A DNA stretch of 64,000 bases from Sedimentibacter sp. Lineage in GTDB: Bacteria; Bacillota; Clostridia; Tissierellales; Sedimentibacteraceae. Both the position numbers and the translations under genes were made by a program. Below are positions 1 through 8,866 of this stretch, in pieces. Numbering within the stretch: position 1 is the stretch's first letter; each line of letters starts with the position of its first letter. Below the pieces are notes generated by a model that ran no database searches, was not told where the DNA came from, and saw only the letters and a program-made list of their open reading frames with translations. The stretch spans positions 186,001 to 250,000 of the forward strand of contig JAHDLA010000011.1 in the NCBI GenBank assembly GCA_018436705.1, written 5' to 3'.

Positions 1-282
1 ATACGTGTAGGATTCAAAGAAGCTCGAACTTAGAATGTTCGTTTTTGAACCGGTCGAGTACGAAAAATACTTGTTGCTAAACTCTAGAAGCTTTGAACTT
101 ACTTCGCGGTATGCTTCTTGTTTGTATAATAATTTTTGTTTTGCTTGATACTGCCTGTTTATTTTGCTTCTTGTGGTTGCCGTCATTTGTTCTACTAATT
201 CGTCAGTATCTAGTCCCGACAGCAGACCTCCGACTCCCTTGCTTACGGACGAACCGTAAATACTTGATGAAATTGATGACAT
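1..282 (-). CDS. fliD: Flagellar cap protein FliD (HAP2), N-terminal part
   Basis: FliD caps the growing flagellar filament and helps flagellin fold at the tip. Reading the minus strand from the ATG at 282 gives 94 codons with no stop up to the window edge. The product starts MSSISSSIYG and then reads GLLSGLDTDELVEQM near residues 18-32, the standard FliD N-terminal signature, followed by a heptad-like helical stretch. A GGAG ribosome site lies just upstream (286-296). The gene follows cheB by 68 bp with no clear terminator or promoter between them, so it probably shares the cheA promoter. The 3' part is outside the window. Confidence 0.92.
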   Translation of the reverse strand, partial: MSSISSSIYGSSVSKGVGGLLSGLDTDELVEQMTATTRSKINRQYQAKQKLLYKQEAYREVSSKLLEFSNKYFSYSTGSKTNILSSSFFESYTY

Positions 283-350
283 ATGATTCTCCTTTCTGAG
301 TAATTGCACAACTTCATTCATAGTTCAATGCAATTAATGCCTTGTAATTA

Positions 351-1415
351 TTATCTGTTCAGATATTTGAGCAATATATCCGCAATATTATCTATTGATG
401 ATTGCACTTCCACCGCGCCTATGTTGAACGCAACCATAGGCATTCCATAAACAACAGAAGATTTTTCATCCTGGCCTATTGTATATGCTCCGGCCTTTTT
501 CATATTCAAAAGTCCCTGTGCTCCGTCCTTACCCATTCCTGTAAGTATAATTCCGATTGCATTTTTCCCTGCAGCTTTTACAACAGAATCAAACAATACA
601 TCGACTGACGGGCAATGGCCGCTGACCTTATCTCCAGGTTTACATGTTACGTAGTAACCCTTTTGGTCTTTGGCAATCCTCATTTGCCTGTCTCCAGGAG
701 CAATCAGCGCAAGTCCGTTTTCGACTCGGTCTCCGTCCTGTGCTTCTCGCACGTTAATACTGCAAATTTTGTTTAACCTGTCCGCATACATTTTTGTGAA
801 TCCTGGAGGCATGTGTTGGGTTACGAGTATTCCAGGAACTTCTGCAGGCAAAGCTTTAAGAATTTTTAGTGTTGCTTCTGTACCTCCTGTAGATGCTCCT
901 ATCGCAATAATTTTGCTTTTTATAATTTTTGAAAGCTTATGCATTGCTTGTTTTGTGTTATCAGTTTTTACACTTTCCTTGGGTATATATTCTTTTTTCT
1001 GTCCTGTATATGTGACAAGCTTTGCTATGGAAGCAATTTTAATCTTAGTTTTAAGTTCTCTAAAAAACATCTCGAGATCATTGCCTGATGACATATCAGG
1101 TTTCTTAACAAAATCCACCGCACCTGAATGCAAAGCATCAAATACGCTTATATTCATTGAACTTACAAGCACAACTTTCATAGGGTGCTCAGTCATAAGT
1201 TTTTTTATAAAAGTCAATCCGTCCATTTTCGGCATTTCTACATCCAACGCAAGAATATCCGGATTAAGTATTTTAATTTTTTCCATGGCATCAATTGGGT
1301 CTATGGCAGTTCCTACGACTTCTATATAGTTATCCTTATTTAGTTCATTTTTCAAAACATTTCTGAACAAGAGCGAATCATCTGTAATAAGTACTTTTAT
1401 TTTATTTTTTATCAT
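351..1415 (-). CDS. cheB: Chemotaxis response regulator protein-glutamate methylesterase CheB
   Basis: CheB removes methyl groups from chemoreceptors (and can deamidate glutamines) when phosphorylated by CheA. The 354-residue product has an N-terminal receiver domain with phospho-acceptor Asp58 in LDVEMPKMDG. After a linker comes the methylesterase domain with the catalytic triad Ser175 (GASTGG), His201 (QHMPPGF) and Asp297 (MGKDGAQG). Length and layout are normal for the family. It starts 1 bp after the cheR stop codon, so the two are translationally linked in the cheA-cheR-cheB order. The companion systems CheC and CheD are encoded elsewhere in this window. Confidence 0.96.
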   Translation of the reverse strand: MIKNKIKVLITDDSLLFRNVLKNELNKDNYIEVVGTAIDPIDAMEKIKILNPDILALDVEMPKMDGLTFIKKLMTEHPMKVVLVSSMNISVFDALHSGAVDFVKKPDMSSGNDLEMFFRELKTKIKIASIAKLVTYTGQKKEYIPKESVKTDNTKQAMHKLSKIIKSKIIAIGASTGGTEATLKILKALPAEVPGILVTQHMPPGFTKMYADRLNKICSINVREAQDGDRVENGLALIAPGDRQMRIAKDQKGYYVTCKPGDKVSGHCPSVDVLFDSVVKAAGKNAIGIILTGMGKDGAQGLLNMKKAGAYTIGQDEKSSVVYGMPMVAFNIGAVEVQSSIDNIADILLKYLNR

Positions 1416-1416
1416 A

Positions 1417-2223
1417 TTATACCTTCTTATAGATTGCCGGATTTATATATTGGTATTTTGATTTGTTCCTTTGTATGGTTTCAGCATGACCAATCATTAA
1501 ATACCCCCCGGGCTTTGTCGCCTCATAAAATTTATTTACCATATTTATTTTTGTTTCAGCATTAAAATATATCATTACATTTCTGCAAAAAATTACATCA
1601 TGTTTATTTTTAACAGTTATTGGATTCATCAAATTAAACACATTAAAGGTTATATATTTTCTTATATTAGGCAAGACCCGAAATTTACCGTCGTCAGTCT
1701 TTGCAAAATATCTTTTCTTATATGCTTCCGGAAGATTCTTTAACGAATCTTCGGCGTAAACGCCCTCACGAGCCTTTGAAAGGACATTTTCCGATATATC
1801 TGTAGCCAATATTTGAATTTTCCACTGACCTCTTGAAAACTTAAAATAATCATCAATTACCATGGCCAATGTATACGGCTCTTCTCCCGAAGAACAACCT
1901 GCACTCCATATGCTCAGTATTTTTGATTTATTATTCTTCTCTTCGTAAGGAAGTATCACATCCTTTAAATATTTAAAGTGATTATCTTCTCTGTAAAAAT
2001 ATGTATAATTTGTAGTAAGTTTATTTATAAGTGTTGTAATTTCATCCTTATTATTTTTCTTAACATTTTCGAGGTATTGACCAAAGCTTTTCATGCCTTT
2101 TTTTTCTATTATGTTCGATAGTCTTCCCTCAATCAATATTCTTTTTTTAGAAAGATCTATTCCGTAATTATTATGCATATAATGAACAAATTCAAGAAAT
2201 TCGCCGTCTGTTAATTTTACCAT
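1417..2223 (-). CDS. cheR: Chemotaxis protein methyltransferase CheR
   Basis: CheR uses S-adenosylmethionine to methylate glutamates on chemoreceptor signalling domains. The 268-residue protein has the short helical N-terminal domain and then the SAM-binding Rossmann domain with WSAGCSSGEEPYTLAM (glycine-rich loop) near residues 105-120 and FCRNVMIYF further on, both typical of CheR. It lacks the C-terminal TPR or pentapeptide-tether extensions seen in some variants. Spacing is 2 bp from the cheA stop and 1 bp to cheB, which indicates one transcript. Confidence 0.96.
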   Translation of the reverse strand: MVKLTDGEFLEFVHYMHNNYGIDLSKKRILIEGRLSNIIEKKGMKSFGQYLENVKKNNKDEITTLINKLTTNYTYFYREDNHFKYLKDVILPYEEKNNKSKILSIWSAGCSSGEEPYTLAMVIDDYFKFSRGQWKIQILATDISENVLSKAREGVYAEDSLKNLPEAYKKRYFAKTDDGKFRVLPNIRKYITFNVFNLMNPITVKNKHDVIFCRNVMIYFNAETKINMVNKFYEATKPGGYLMIGHAETIQRNKSKYQYINPAIYKKV

Positions 2224-2225
2224 AT

Positions 2226-4301
2226 CTACATACTTTCTATTAAATTTCCTATATCAAGGATTAAATTTATACTTCCGTCTCCCAGTATAGAGCATCCGGA
2301 AATTCCTGCTTCTTTTAAATTATATTTATTTAATATTTGAGGCAGCGGCTTAACCACAACCTGTTGTTCTCCTATTATGTGATCTACAAACAAGCATATG
2401 CTGCTGTCTCCGGACTCCACAAGAATTAATATTCCGTCATCGATACTTGTAACATCGGAGGATATGCCGTAAAGTTCATTTACTCTGACAATTGGATAGC
2501 ATTTTTCCCTGATTAAAATCATTTCTCTGCCATCAGTGTTGTTGATAATTTCCTTTTCAGTTGTTTTAAATGACTGCTGAATATTTTTAATCGGTATAAT
2601 AAACTCCGATTCTCCCACTATTACCTGCATGCCGGAAACTATTGTAAGCGTCAGAGGTATTTTAAATGTTATGGTTGTCCCTTCACCTTCTCTGCTGTCC
2701 AGAGCAACAGTTCCGCCAACCTTTTCTACATTTGATTTAACAACATCCATGCCGACTCCTCTTCCCGAATATTCCGTAACTGCCTCGTTTGTTGAAAATC
2801 CCGGTAGCATCAAGAATTGATAGATTTCCTTCGCAGTATATTCGCTTTCAGGTTTGGTCAGCATATTTTTTGCTTTAGCCTTCATAAGAATCTTTTCGCT
2901 TTCAAATCCTCTTCCGTTGTCTTCAACAGTTATGTGAATTTCTCCGCCTGTGTTTGAAGCTGACAGTCTTATTATACCCTTCTCGTTTTTACCCTTTTGT
3001 ATTCTTTCATCGCCCGATTCAATTCCGTGATCCATTGCATTTCTAACCAAATGCATTATTGGATCTGAAATTCCGTCAACAATGGTTTTATCTATTTCTG
3101 TATCTTCTCCGGAAAGTATCAGTTCAACATCTTTATCTAATTCCTTTCCCATGTCTCGTACTATTCTTTTCATTTTATGGAACACGCCCGATACAGGCAC
3201 CATTCTGAGAGACATTACAATGTCCTGAAGTTCGTCTGTCAGCTTTCGCATCTGTCTGGTTGATTTCGTGAAATTTTCAGAATTCAGCTTTTTTATCTCA
3301 TTATCTGAAGCCACCATTGATTCTGCAATAACCAATTCTCCCACGATGTTCACCAGTTTGTCCAACTTTGAAAGGTTCACTGTAATCAAGCTCTGCTTAC
3401 TGTGCTTTGCTGTTGATTCCACCCTTGTAGTGCTAACGGGTTTTGCAGCTGCCCCTATCTTACCGGAATTATCGTTAATCTCTGAGTGCTCTTCTTTAGG
3501 ACTTTGTTTTTGTTCCTTAGAGTATTCTATAACTGTATAATTTTTTACATTTAAAGCTTCTCTTACTACGCCCACAGCAGCATTTAAAGATTCTTTATCA
3601 TCAACATACACGAAAAATCCGTTTTTTATTATGTCCTGAGATGTTTCCGAAATACTTTCTATGTTCTCCGGCTTATACGAAAAGTCAACTCCTGTTTCTT
3701 TTAATTGATTAACTATTAGATATGCCCTTATATTTTCCATTCCAATATCATCATCAAAAATAATCTTAATAGCATATGCATTGCCTATAAAATCTGTTTT
3801 CACAGCCGTTTCATCAATTTCTTCCTCTTTTTTTAGAACAGCTGAAGATTGAGTCAATGCTGCTTCTTCGTTTAGTGAAGTATTTTTTTCAGCCGTTTTT
3901 CCAGATATTATATTCAAAAAATCCAGTATTTCTTTTTCAAATGGCTGTAGATTTGTTTCAAGTTCCTGCCCTTCTTCTATTTTAGAGATTTCATCTTTTA
4001 TAAAATCCGTAAACTTGAATACCAGATTTACCAGGTCTTCATTATATTTGGCTTCTACTCCGTTTTCCCTTATATAATAAAACAAGTCTTCTACTTTATG
4101 TGATATTGTCATAATGCTGTTAAACTGCATCATTGCAGATGAACCCTTAATTGTATGCATTATTCTGAATATTTCATCGACGCACTCTTTATCAAATGCC
4201 TGTTCGCTTTCTGCCCTGAGTAAAATTTCATCCAGTTGTTCTAGCAGAGAATTTGCTTCAAAAAGATACATGTCCAGTACAGAATCAAAATTGTTATCCA
4301 T
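2226..4301 (-). CDS. cheA: Chemotaxis histidine kinase CheA
   Basis: CheA is the kinase of the receptor-CheW-CheA array and phosphorylates CheY and CheB. The 691-residue protein shows P1 Hpt with phospho-accepting His49 (RIMHTIKGSSAM), a P2 response-regulator docking domain (about 165-265), P3 dimerisation helices, P4 ATPase with HLVRNAMDHGIE, DNGRGF and GRGVGMDVV boxes, and a P5 CheW-like domain ending in GISGCSILGDGSI. It is complete and of ordinary length. An AAGGAG ribosome site precedes the ATG. It is the first gene of the unit driven by the sigma-28 type promoter at 4346-4371. Confidence 0.97.
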   Translation of the reverse strand: MDNNFDSVLDMYLFEANSLLEQLDEILLRAESEQAFDKECVDEIFRIMHTIKGSSAMMQFNSIMTISHKVEDLFYYIRENGVEAKYNEDLVNLVFKFTDFIKDEISKIEEGQELETNLQPFEKEILDFLNIISGKTAEKNTSLNEEAALTQSSAVLKKEEEIDETAVKTDFIGNAYAIKIIFDDDIGMENIRAYLIVNQLKETGVDFSYKPENIESISETSQDIIKNGFFVYVDDKESLNAAVGVVREALNVKNYTVIEYSKEQKQSPKEEHSEINDNSGKIGAAAKPVSTTRVESTAKHSKQSLITVNLSKLDKLVNIVGELVIAESMVASDNEIKKLNSENFTKSTRQMRKLTDELQDIVMSLRMVPVSGVFHKMKRIVRDMGKELDKDVELILSGEDTEIDKTIVDGISDPIMHLVRNAMDHGIESGDERIQKGKNEKGIIRLSASNTGGEIHITVEDNGRGFESEKILMKAKAKNMLTKPESEYTAKEIYQFLMLPGFSTNEAVTEYSGRGVGMDVVKSNVEKVGGTVALDSREGEGTTITFKIPLTLTIVSGMQVIVGESEFIIPIKNIQQSFKTTEKEIINNTDGREMILIREKCYPIVRVNELYGISSDVTSIDDGILILVESGDSSICLFVDHIIGEQQVVVKPLPQILNKYNLKEAGISGCSILGDGSINLILDIGNLIESM

Positions 4302-4345
4302 ATTAATCTCCTTATTCGAATTATTCGAACCTTTTCTTGATTTTT

Positions 4346-4371
4346 ATATCGGCATTTTTTATAAATTATTA
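4346..4371 (-). promoter_or_regulatory. Sigma-28 (SigD/FliA) type promoter for cheA-cheR-cheB(-fliD)
   Basis: On the minus strand an exact GCCGATAT -10 element (4353 to 4346) is preceded, at a 14-bp spacer, by TAAT (4371-4368). This fits the sigma-28 consensus TAAA-N15-GCCGATAT. Transcription would start near 4340, about 40 bases upstream of cheA. Confidence 0.8.
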
Positions 4372-4404
4372 AGCATTTTAGAGTATGTTTTTTATTTTTT
4401 GACT

Positions 4405-4430
4405 TATTTAAACCATATTTTTGCCGATAT
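4405..4430 (+). promoter_or_regulatory. Divergent sigma-28 type promoter for the accessory operon
   Basis: An exact GCCGATAT -10 element sits at 4423-4430 on the plus strand. The -35 is weak (TATT at 4405-4408 with a 14-bp spacer). A possible sigma-A promoter follows, TTTAAA at 4443-4448 and TATAAT at 4466-4471 with a 17-bp spacer, so the operon may have two promoters. The next gene starts at 4498 behind AGGAG. Confidence 0.72.
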
Positions 4431-4497
4431 ACTACTATAGAGTTTAAATTTATTTGATAATATAGTATAATAAATATACCTTAAATCAGGAGACATT

Positions 4498-5928
4498 ATG
4501 TTTGACAACAATATAAATATTAAAACAGGCAATACGGTAAATGATAGTTCATACAGTAAACCAAAACTAAAAACAGAACAAATTACACCATTTGACGTAA
4601 TAGATCCTACCAAAGTAACAAAACCGTCCAAGCAGGATCCAAGCAATCAAACCGGTCAGAACCTTTTTAACTACAATCCTGACTCTGTGTTCGAAAAATT
4701 TATAAAAATTCTTCAGAACTCTCCTGTTCTAACAGATGGGGCAAAAAAACTTCTTCTTAACAGACAGTTTATTAATGCAAACATAAAAAGCGATCCGATA
4801 TTAAGCGTTTTGTTTGAAACACTTTTGAATGACATAGAAATGAATGATGCCGAAATTTTAAATTTTCTCAAGTTTCAGCAGAATACATATACAAAATTTC
4901 ACGGGGAGTTTTTTGACAATTTAAGGACTCTTATAAAGAGTAATCCAAATAACAAAGATTTTCAATATGTTGTGCGCAATTTTTTGAGAAGCTACGATTG
5001 TTTTGCATCTGTTGACGAAACTACCCGTTCAATCACATCAGCTTTAAAAAACATAGAAAGAAATATACCTGAGATACTTAAAAATTCTTTTAATGAAATG
5101 GCAGAAAAAATAATATCAGATAATTCAAAAGGTATTGACTTAAACCTGAATGTATTGAAAAATGAAATTCTTCCATTTATGGGACGGTACATTTCCAAAA
5201 TGAACGATTTTGGACCGATAAGAGACTATGTATCAGTTCTTGTCCATAATATTGTGAGACTTGAATCAGCATCAAAAGACAGCTTTGCCGACAGCCTTGA
5301 AACCTTGTTCGAATATATAAAGTATAATTTTGATGTGGAAGAAAACTTTATGGAATCATTGAAGGCTTCTTTAATAACTGCTTATGAAGCTTCGTCATCT
5401 CTTAAAAACGATGCTGTTGATTCATTTGTAAAGCTACTCGAATCCGGAGTAAAGGACAGTGAAAGCCTTGTTAACAAAGGAGTTATGAACGATATGACCG
5501 AATCACTTCTGTTTGTGCAAAACGTACATATTCCATTGATTCATATGTTCCTGCCTTTAAGTTATAACGGCATGCTTATGTTTTCTGAACTGTGGATAGG
5601 CAAAGAATACGAAGATAGTCCTTCAAGAAAAATAAAGCAGGAATACACCCCGATTTACAAGGTATTTATAACCTTTGACATACAGAATATCGGTTACTTT
5701 GAAACGACTGTTGTGCTTAAAGAATCCTCACTTGACCTGGATATATATGTACCTAGCAGCATATCGAGACATGTTGATAAAATTAAGAATGATTTAAACA
5801 ATCTGCTGAACAAAAATAATATAGGTGTTTCCGGAATTAATATTCAGGAAAGCGTAAAGAAAAGAAAATTCAGCGATGTTTTTACAAATCTATCTGAAAG
5901 GAAAAACGGTGTAGATGTCACAATATAA
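4498..5928 (+). CDS. Uncharacterised motility-associated protein with FliK-like C-terminus
   Basis: No named family was recognised with confidence. The 476-residue protein has a polar, probably disordered N-terminus (about 1-70), a long mostly helical middle (about 70-370), and a C-terminal segment (about 385-460). That segment contains the pattern FDIQNIGYFETTVVL followed by LDLDIYVPS and a helix of the RHVDKIKNDLNNLL type. The pattern resembles the FliK/Flg_hook C-terminal domain (LG-x-V-x-V strands then a helix), which binds FlhB. The next gene is a free FlhB-like C-domain, so context and fold guess agree. The pairing also recalls ylqG-ylqH of Bacillus subtilis. There is no signal peptide or membrane segment. 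The stop overlaps the next gene by 14 bp. Confidence 0.6.
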   Translation: MFDNNINIKTGNTVNDSSYSKPKLKTEQITPFDVIDPTKVTKPSKQDPSNQTGQNLFNYNPDSVFEKFIKILQNSPVLTDGAKKLLLNRQFINANIKSDPILSVLFETLLNDIEMNDAEILNFLKFQQNTYTKFHGEFFDNLRTLIKSNPNNKDFQYVVRNFLRSYDCFASVDETTRSITSALKNIERNIPEILKNSFNEMAEKIISDNSKGIDLNLNVLKNEILPFMGRYISKMNDFGPIRDYVSVLVHNIVRLESASKDSFADSLETLFEYIKYNFDVEENFMESLKASLITAYEASSSLKNDAVDSFVKLLESGVKDSESLVNKGVMNDMTESLLFVQNVHIPLIHMFLPLSYNGMLMFSELWIGKEYEDSPSRKIKQEYTPIYKVFITFDIQNIGYFETTVVLKESSLDLDIYVPSSISRHVDKIKNDLNNLLNKNNIGVSGINIQESVKKRKFSDVFTNLSERKNGVDVTI

Positions 5929-6205
5929 CGACAATTCAAAGCGCGCAGCAGCTTTGAAATATGATCCAAACAAAAATAATTCTCCTGTTGTAATAGCCTC
6001 CGGAGCAGGGTATATTGCAGATAAGGTAGTAAAAATTGCTGAAGAAACAGGAGTTCCCGTATACAAGGATGATTCTCTTGCCGTTCTTTTGTCGCAGCTT
6101 GACATGGGAAGTGAAATACCCGAGGAACTTTTTAGTGCAATAGTTGATATTTATATTTACTTTCTTAACTTCAAACTACCAAAGGATGGTGCTGAAAATG
6201 AATGA
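5915..6205 (+). CDS. FlhB C-terminal-domain-like protein (FhlB/YlqH type)
   Basis: The 96-residue product matches the cytoplasmic end of FlhB from just after the NPTH autocleavage site. It has AAALKYDPNKNNSPVVIASG, then GYIADKVVKIAEETGVP and a final IPEELFSAIVDIYIYFLNF. It lacks the four-helix membrane domain and the NPTH motif itself. In full-length FlhB this domain switches the export apparatus from rod/hook to filament substrates. The role of the free copy is not known, though it could modulate export or bind the FliK-like neighbour. It overlaps the upstream gene by 14 bp and the downstream one by 8 bp, so it is tightly coupled. The full flhB of this organism is at 17974-19038. Confidence 0.85.
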   Translation: MSQYNDNSKRAAALKYDPNKNNSPVVIASGAGYIADKVVKIAEETGVPVYKDDSLAVLLSQLDMGSEIPEELFSAIVDIYIYFLNFKLPKDGAENE

Positions 6206-8210
6206 TTATATATTTTCTTTAGACATTGGAACCCGTTCTGTTGTTGGAGTTGTATGTGATAATGAAGAAAACACATTAAAAATAAGAAGCATTAAAAGCA
6301 TTTTGCACAAACAAAGATCCATGGTCGACGGTCAGATTGAGAATATAAAAGAAGTCAGCAAAGTGATAGGTACAGTTAAAGGCGAACTTGAAGAAGAACT
6401 GGGCATCGAGCTTGAAAGGGTAAGCATAGCTGCAGCAGGAAGAGCCTTAAAAACCGAACGAATCATGCTGGAAAAAAATATCGATATAAGATCCCCTTTA
6501 ACCGCAGAATTTATTTCTGCCATGGAAACAGAAGCTTTAAAGCTTGCACAAGATATATTTATAAAAAATTCGGAAAAAGACTTATTTTATTGCGTCGGGT
6601 ACAGCGTACTGGGATACAAGCTTGACGGCAAAATAATGTCTAATATCGAAGGGCACAGGGGAAATATGGTTTCGGTAGAAATCATTGCAGCTTTTTTACC
6701 GCACACTGTAATTGAAGGCTTATATTCATGCATGGACAACAACGGGCTTGAAGTATGTAATCTGACACTGGAACCAATTGCTGCAATGGATTTAATTATA
6801 CCGCCAGAATTGAGGCTCCTAAATTTAGTATTGGTTGATATCGGAGCCGGGACTTCAGACATAGCCATTTCTAAAGCAGGAAGTGTTGTGGGTTATGACA
6901 TGGCAACAATTGCCGGTGACGAAATCACTGAGTGCATAATGAAAAATTATCTGGTTGATTTTAAAGCGGCAGAAGAAATAAAATTTATGCTCAATGAGGT
7001 GGATGAATATATTTCGGTAACTAATGTTTTGGGAATTACACAGGATATAAGCAAAGACGAGATACTCGAATCAATAAAAACTGCCGTTTATGATTTATGC
7101 GCAGATGTAGCTGAAAAAATATCAAAAATGAACAAAGAAACACCCGCTGCTGTTTTCTTAGCAGGCGGAGGCAGTAAAACTCCCTTTATTAGAGAATTCT
7201 TATCAGAACTTTTGAATATTCCGAATTCCAGAATAGCCTTAACCGATAAAAAAAGCCTTCGCAATGTAGATTTAAACTCCTTAAGCAATTTTGGCCCCGA
7301 GCTTATTACTCCTTTGGGAATCGCTTATTCAGTAATTCTTAACAGGAATTACGACTTTTTCAGTGTTAAGGTAAACAATAAAAAAGTAAGGCTTTATGGG
7401 ATAAAGCAAATGAAGGTTATGGATGCCGTACTTATGTCGGGATTTGATACGAAGAAATTGATTGGCTTTTCAGGAAAAAGTTTGAGATTTACTGTCGACG
7501 GCAAAGAGCACTACTATGCAGGGGAATTTTCTACTCCATGTCAGATTTATGTTAATTCAATCTCTGCTAATATTGAATCTGAGATACAGCCCGGAGATAC
7601 AATTGAAATTATTCCCGCTAAAGACGGAGCTACTCACGTTGTTAAAATTTCCGATATTGTTGAAGAAAGTAATAGTGGAATTGTTTATTTCAACGGAGCA
7701 TCTACAGAATTATGCTCAAATTTCCTTGTTAACGATACGGAAGTTGACAAGGATTACGTAATAGGAAATTCAGATGTTCTGAAAATTATACAACTGAAAA
7801 ATATAAGCGATTTGTACAAGTTATACAATTTAGATGAAAAAAAATATAAGAGCTATATAAATGGCATTGAAGCAGACTCGGAATACAAGCTTTATGACGG
7901 ACTAAAGATAGATATTTTGAAAATTGAGACCGAAATTGCAAATAAAACTGAAAAAGAAGTTCCAAAGGAAGAGCTGGTACTTGATTCTTTCATTAGTGTT
8001 ACGGTTAACGGCAAAAAAATACAGCTTCCAAAGCGCGACAACGGGTCCCCGTACATATTTGCTGACATGCTGACTTTCACAGACATAGATCCTTCGAACC
8101 CGAAGGGCAATATTGTGCTCATTCATAACGGAAATGAAGCTTCTTACCTTAACCCCATAGCCGAAGATGACAATATTGTTATTAAATGGGACTCTGAATA
8201 TACAAAATAA
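6198..8210 (+). CDS. FtsA-like actin-fold ATPase with C-terminal repeat domains
   Basis: The start was placed at the ATG at 6198, which gives MNDYIFSLDIGTRSVVG. This is the phosphate-1 motif of FtsA/PilM/MreB-type ATPases at the very N-terminus, and an upstream in-frame ATG would add unrelated residues. Phosphate-2 (LVDIGAGTSDIAI) and the adenosine motif (VFLAGGGSKTPFI) follow, covering about 1-390. The remaining 280 residues are absent from canonical FtsA (about 420 aa). They contain three units ending in similar strings, VNSISANIESEIQPGDTIEI, INGIEADSEYKLYDGLKIDI and HNGNEASYLNPIAEDDNIVI, which suggests beta-grasp-like modules. No C-terminal amphipathic membrane helix is evident. It is unlikely to be the division FtsA given its motility context; a scaffold or positioning role is a guess. 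Confidence 0.8.
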   Translation: MNDYIFSLDIGTRSVVGVVCDNEENTLKIRSIKSILHKQRSMVDGQIENIKEVSKVIGTVKGELEEELGIELERVSIAAAGRALKTERIMLEKNIDIRSPLTAEFISAMETEALKLAQDIFIKNSEKDLFYCVGYSVLGYKLDGKIMSNIEGHRGNMVSVEIIAAFLPHTVIEGLYSCMDNNGLEVCNLTLEPIAAMDLIIPPELRLLNLVLVDIGAGTSDIAISKAGSVVGYDMATIAGDEITECIMKNYLVDFKAAEEIKFMLNEVDEYISVTNVLGITQDISKDEILESIKTAVYDLCADVAEKISKMNKETPAAVFLAGGGSKTPFIREFLSELLNIPNSRIALTDKKSLRNVDLNSLSNFGPELITPLGIAYSVILNRNYDFFSVKVNNKKVRLYGIKQMKVMDAVLMSGFDTKKLIGFSGKSLRFTVDGKEHYYAGEFSTPCQIYVNSISANIESEIQPGDTIEIIPAKDGATHVVKISDIVEESNSGIVYFNGASTELCSNFLVNDTEVDKDYVIGNSDVLKIIQLKNISDLYKLYNLDEKKYKSYINGIEADSEYKLYDGLKIDILKIETEIANKTEKEVPKEELVLDSFISVTVNGKKIQLPKRDNGSPYIFADMLTFTDIDPSNPKGNIVLIHNGNEASYLNPIAEDDNIVIKWDSEYTK

Positions 8211-8225
8211 ATTGGATGGGATAAA

Positions 8226-8858
8226 ATGAAAAGCACAGAAAAGCAGGTTAAAATTTATGATAAAAATAAAAAACTAATTGGTGTGGGAATGCTGCTAAGC
8301 ATAGGAAGCTCAGTAATAAAGGTTAAAGGGAATGACCTGCCAATATTAAAATCAGGATCTGAAATTAACATTGAAATTTACAATGAGTTTTCAGGTATAA
8401 AACCATATTACTGCAAGGTAAGCCTTGCTTCAATAAATCAGCTTAATGCTATGATATTGAGAAATGACCCTATTATTGAAAGAAGAAATTCCCTAAAGGT
8501 ACGCACTGATTTATCATTATATATAGACTACTTATATAGAAATGATGAGGATGTGACAGAAAATGTTCCAAATTTGGAAATTAACATTCTAAACCTTAGC
8601 ATTGGCGGTATGATGATATCCTCAAATTACGATTTGCTGATAAATGACATAATTGTTTTCAAATTTCAATATGAAAAATATCAGGTTATTGAGTTAAAAG
8701 CAAAGGTAATAAGAATAGATAAGATTTACGACTCATACACAAAGGAACTGTCTGCCAAAAATTACGGCTGTATGTTTAAAAAATTAAATTCATACAATGA
8801 ATCCGTAATTACAAAATATTTGTACGACAGGCAGCTGCAATTATACAAAAACAGATAG
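8226..8858 (+). CDS. PilZ-domain c-di-GMP receptor, YcgR/YpfB-like flagellar brake
   Basis: The 210-residue protein has an N-terminal YcgR-N-like beta domain (about 1-90) and a C-terminal PilZ domain. The c-di-GMP binding residues are visible: the arginine motif ERRNSLKVR near residues 88-96 and the second motif NLSIGG near 128-133. In Bacillus, YpfB/MotI of this architecture binds c-di-GMP and brakes the stator; YcgR does so in E. coli. Here it sits in a sigma-28 type operon beside flagellar-related genes, which supports the brake reading. An ATG with a GGATGGGA ribosome site starts the gene 15 bp after the FtsA-like gene. Confidence 0.88.
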   Translation: MKSTEKQVKIYDKNKKLIGVGMLLSIGSSVIKVKGNDLPILKSGSEINIEIYNEFSGIKPYYCKVSLASINQLNAMILRNDPIIERRNSLKVRTDLSLYIDYLYRNDEDVTENVPNLEINILNLSIGGMMISSNYDLLINDIIVFKFQYEKYQVIELKAKVIRIDKIYDSYTKELSAKNYGCMFKKLNSYNESVITKYLYDRQLQLYKNR

Positions 8859-8866
8859 GAGTACCC

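Noticed and set aside
93..299. Plus-strand reading frame of 68 codons at the left edge
   Set aside because: It is antisense to the clear fliD start on the minus strand and has no ribosome site or recognisable product.
670..1329. Long plus-strand frame (219 codons) inside cheB
   Set aside because: It mirrors the cheB coding strand; cheB has intact catalytic residues and normal length.
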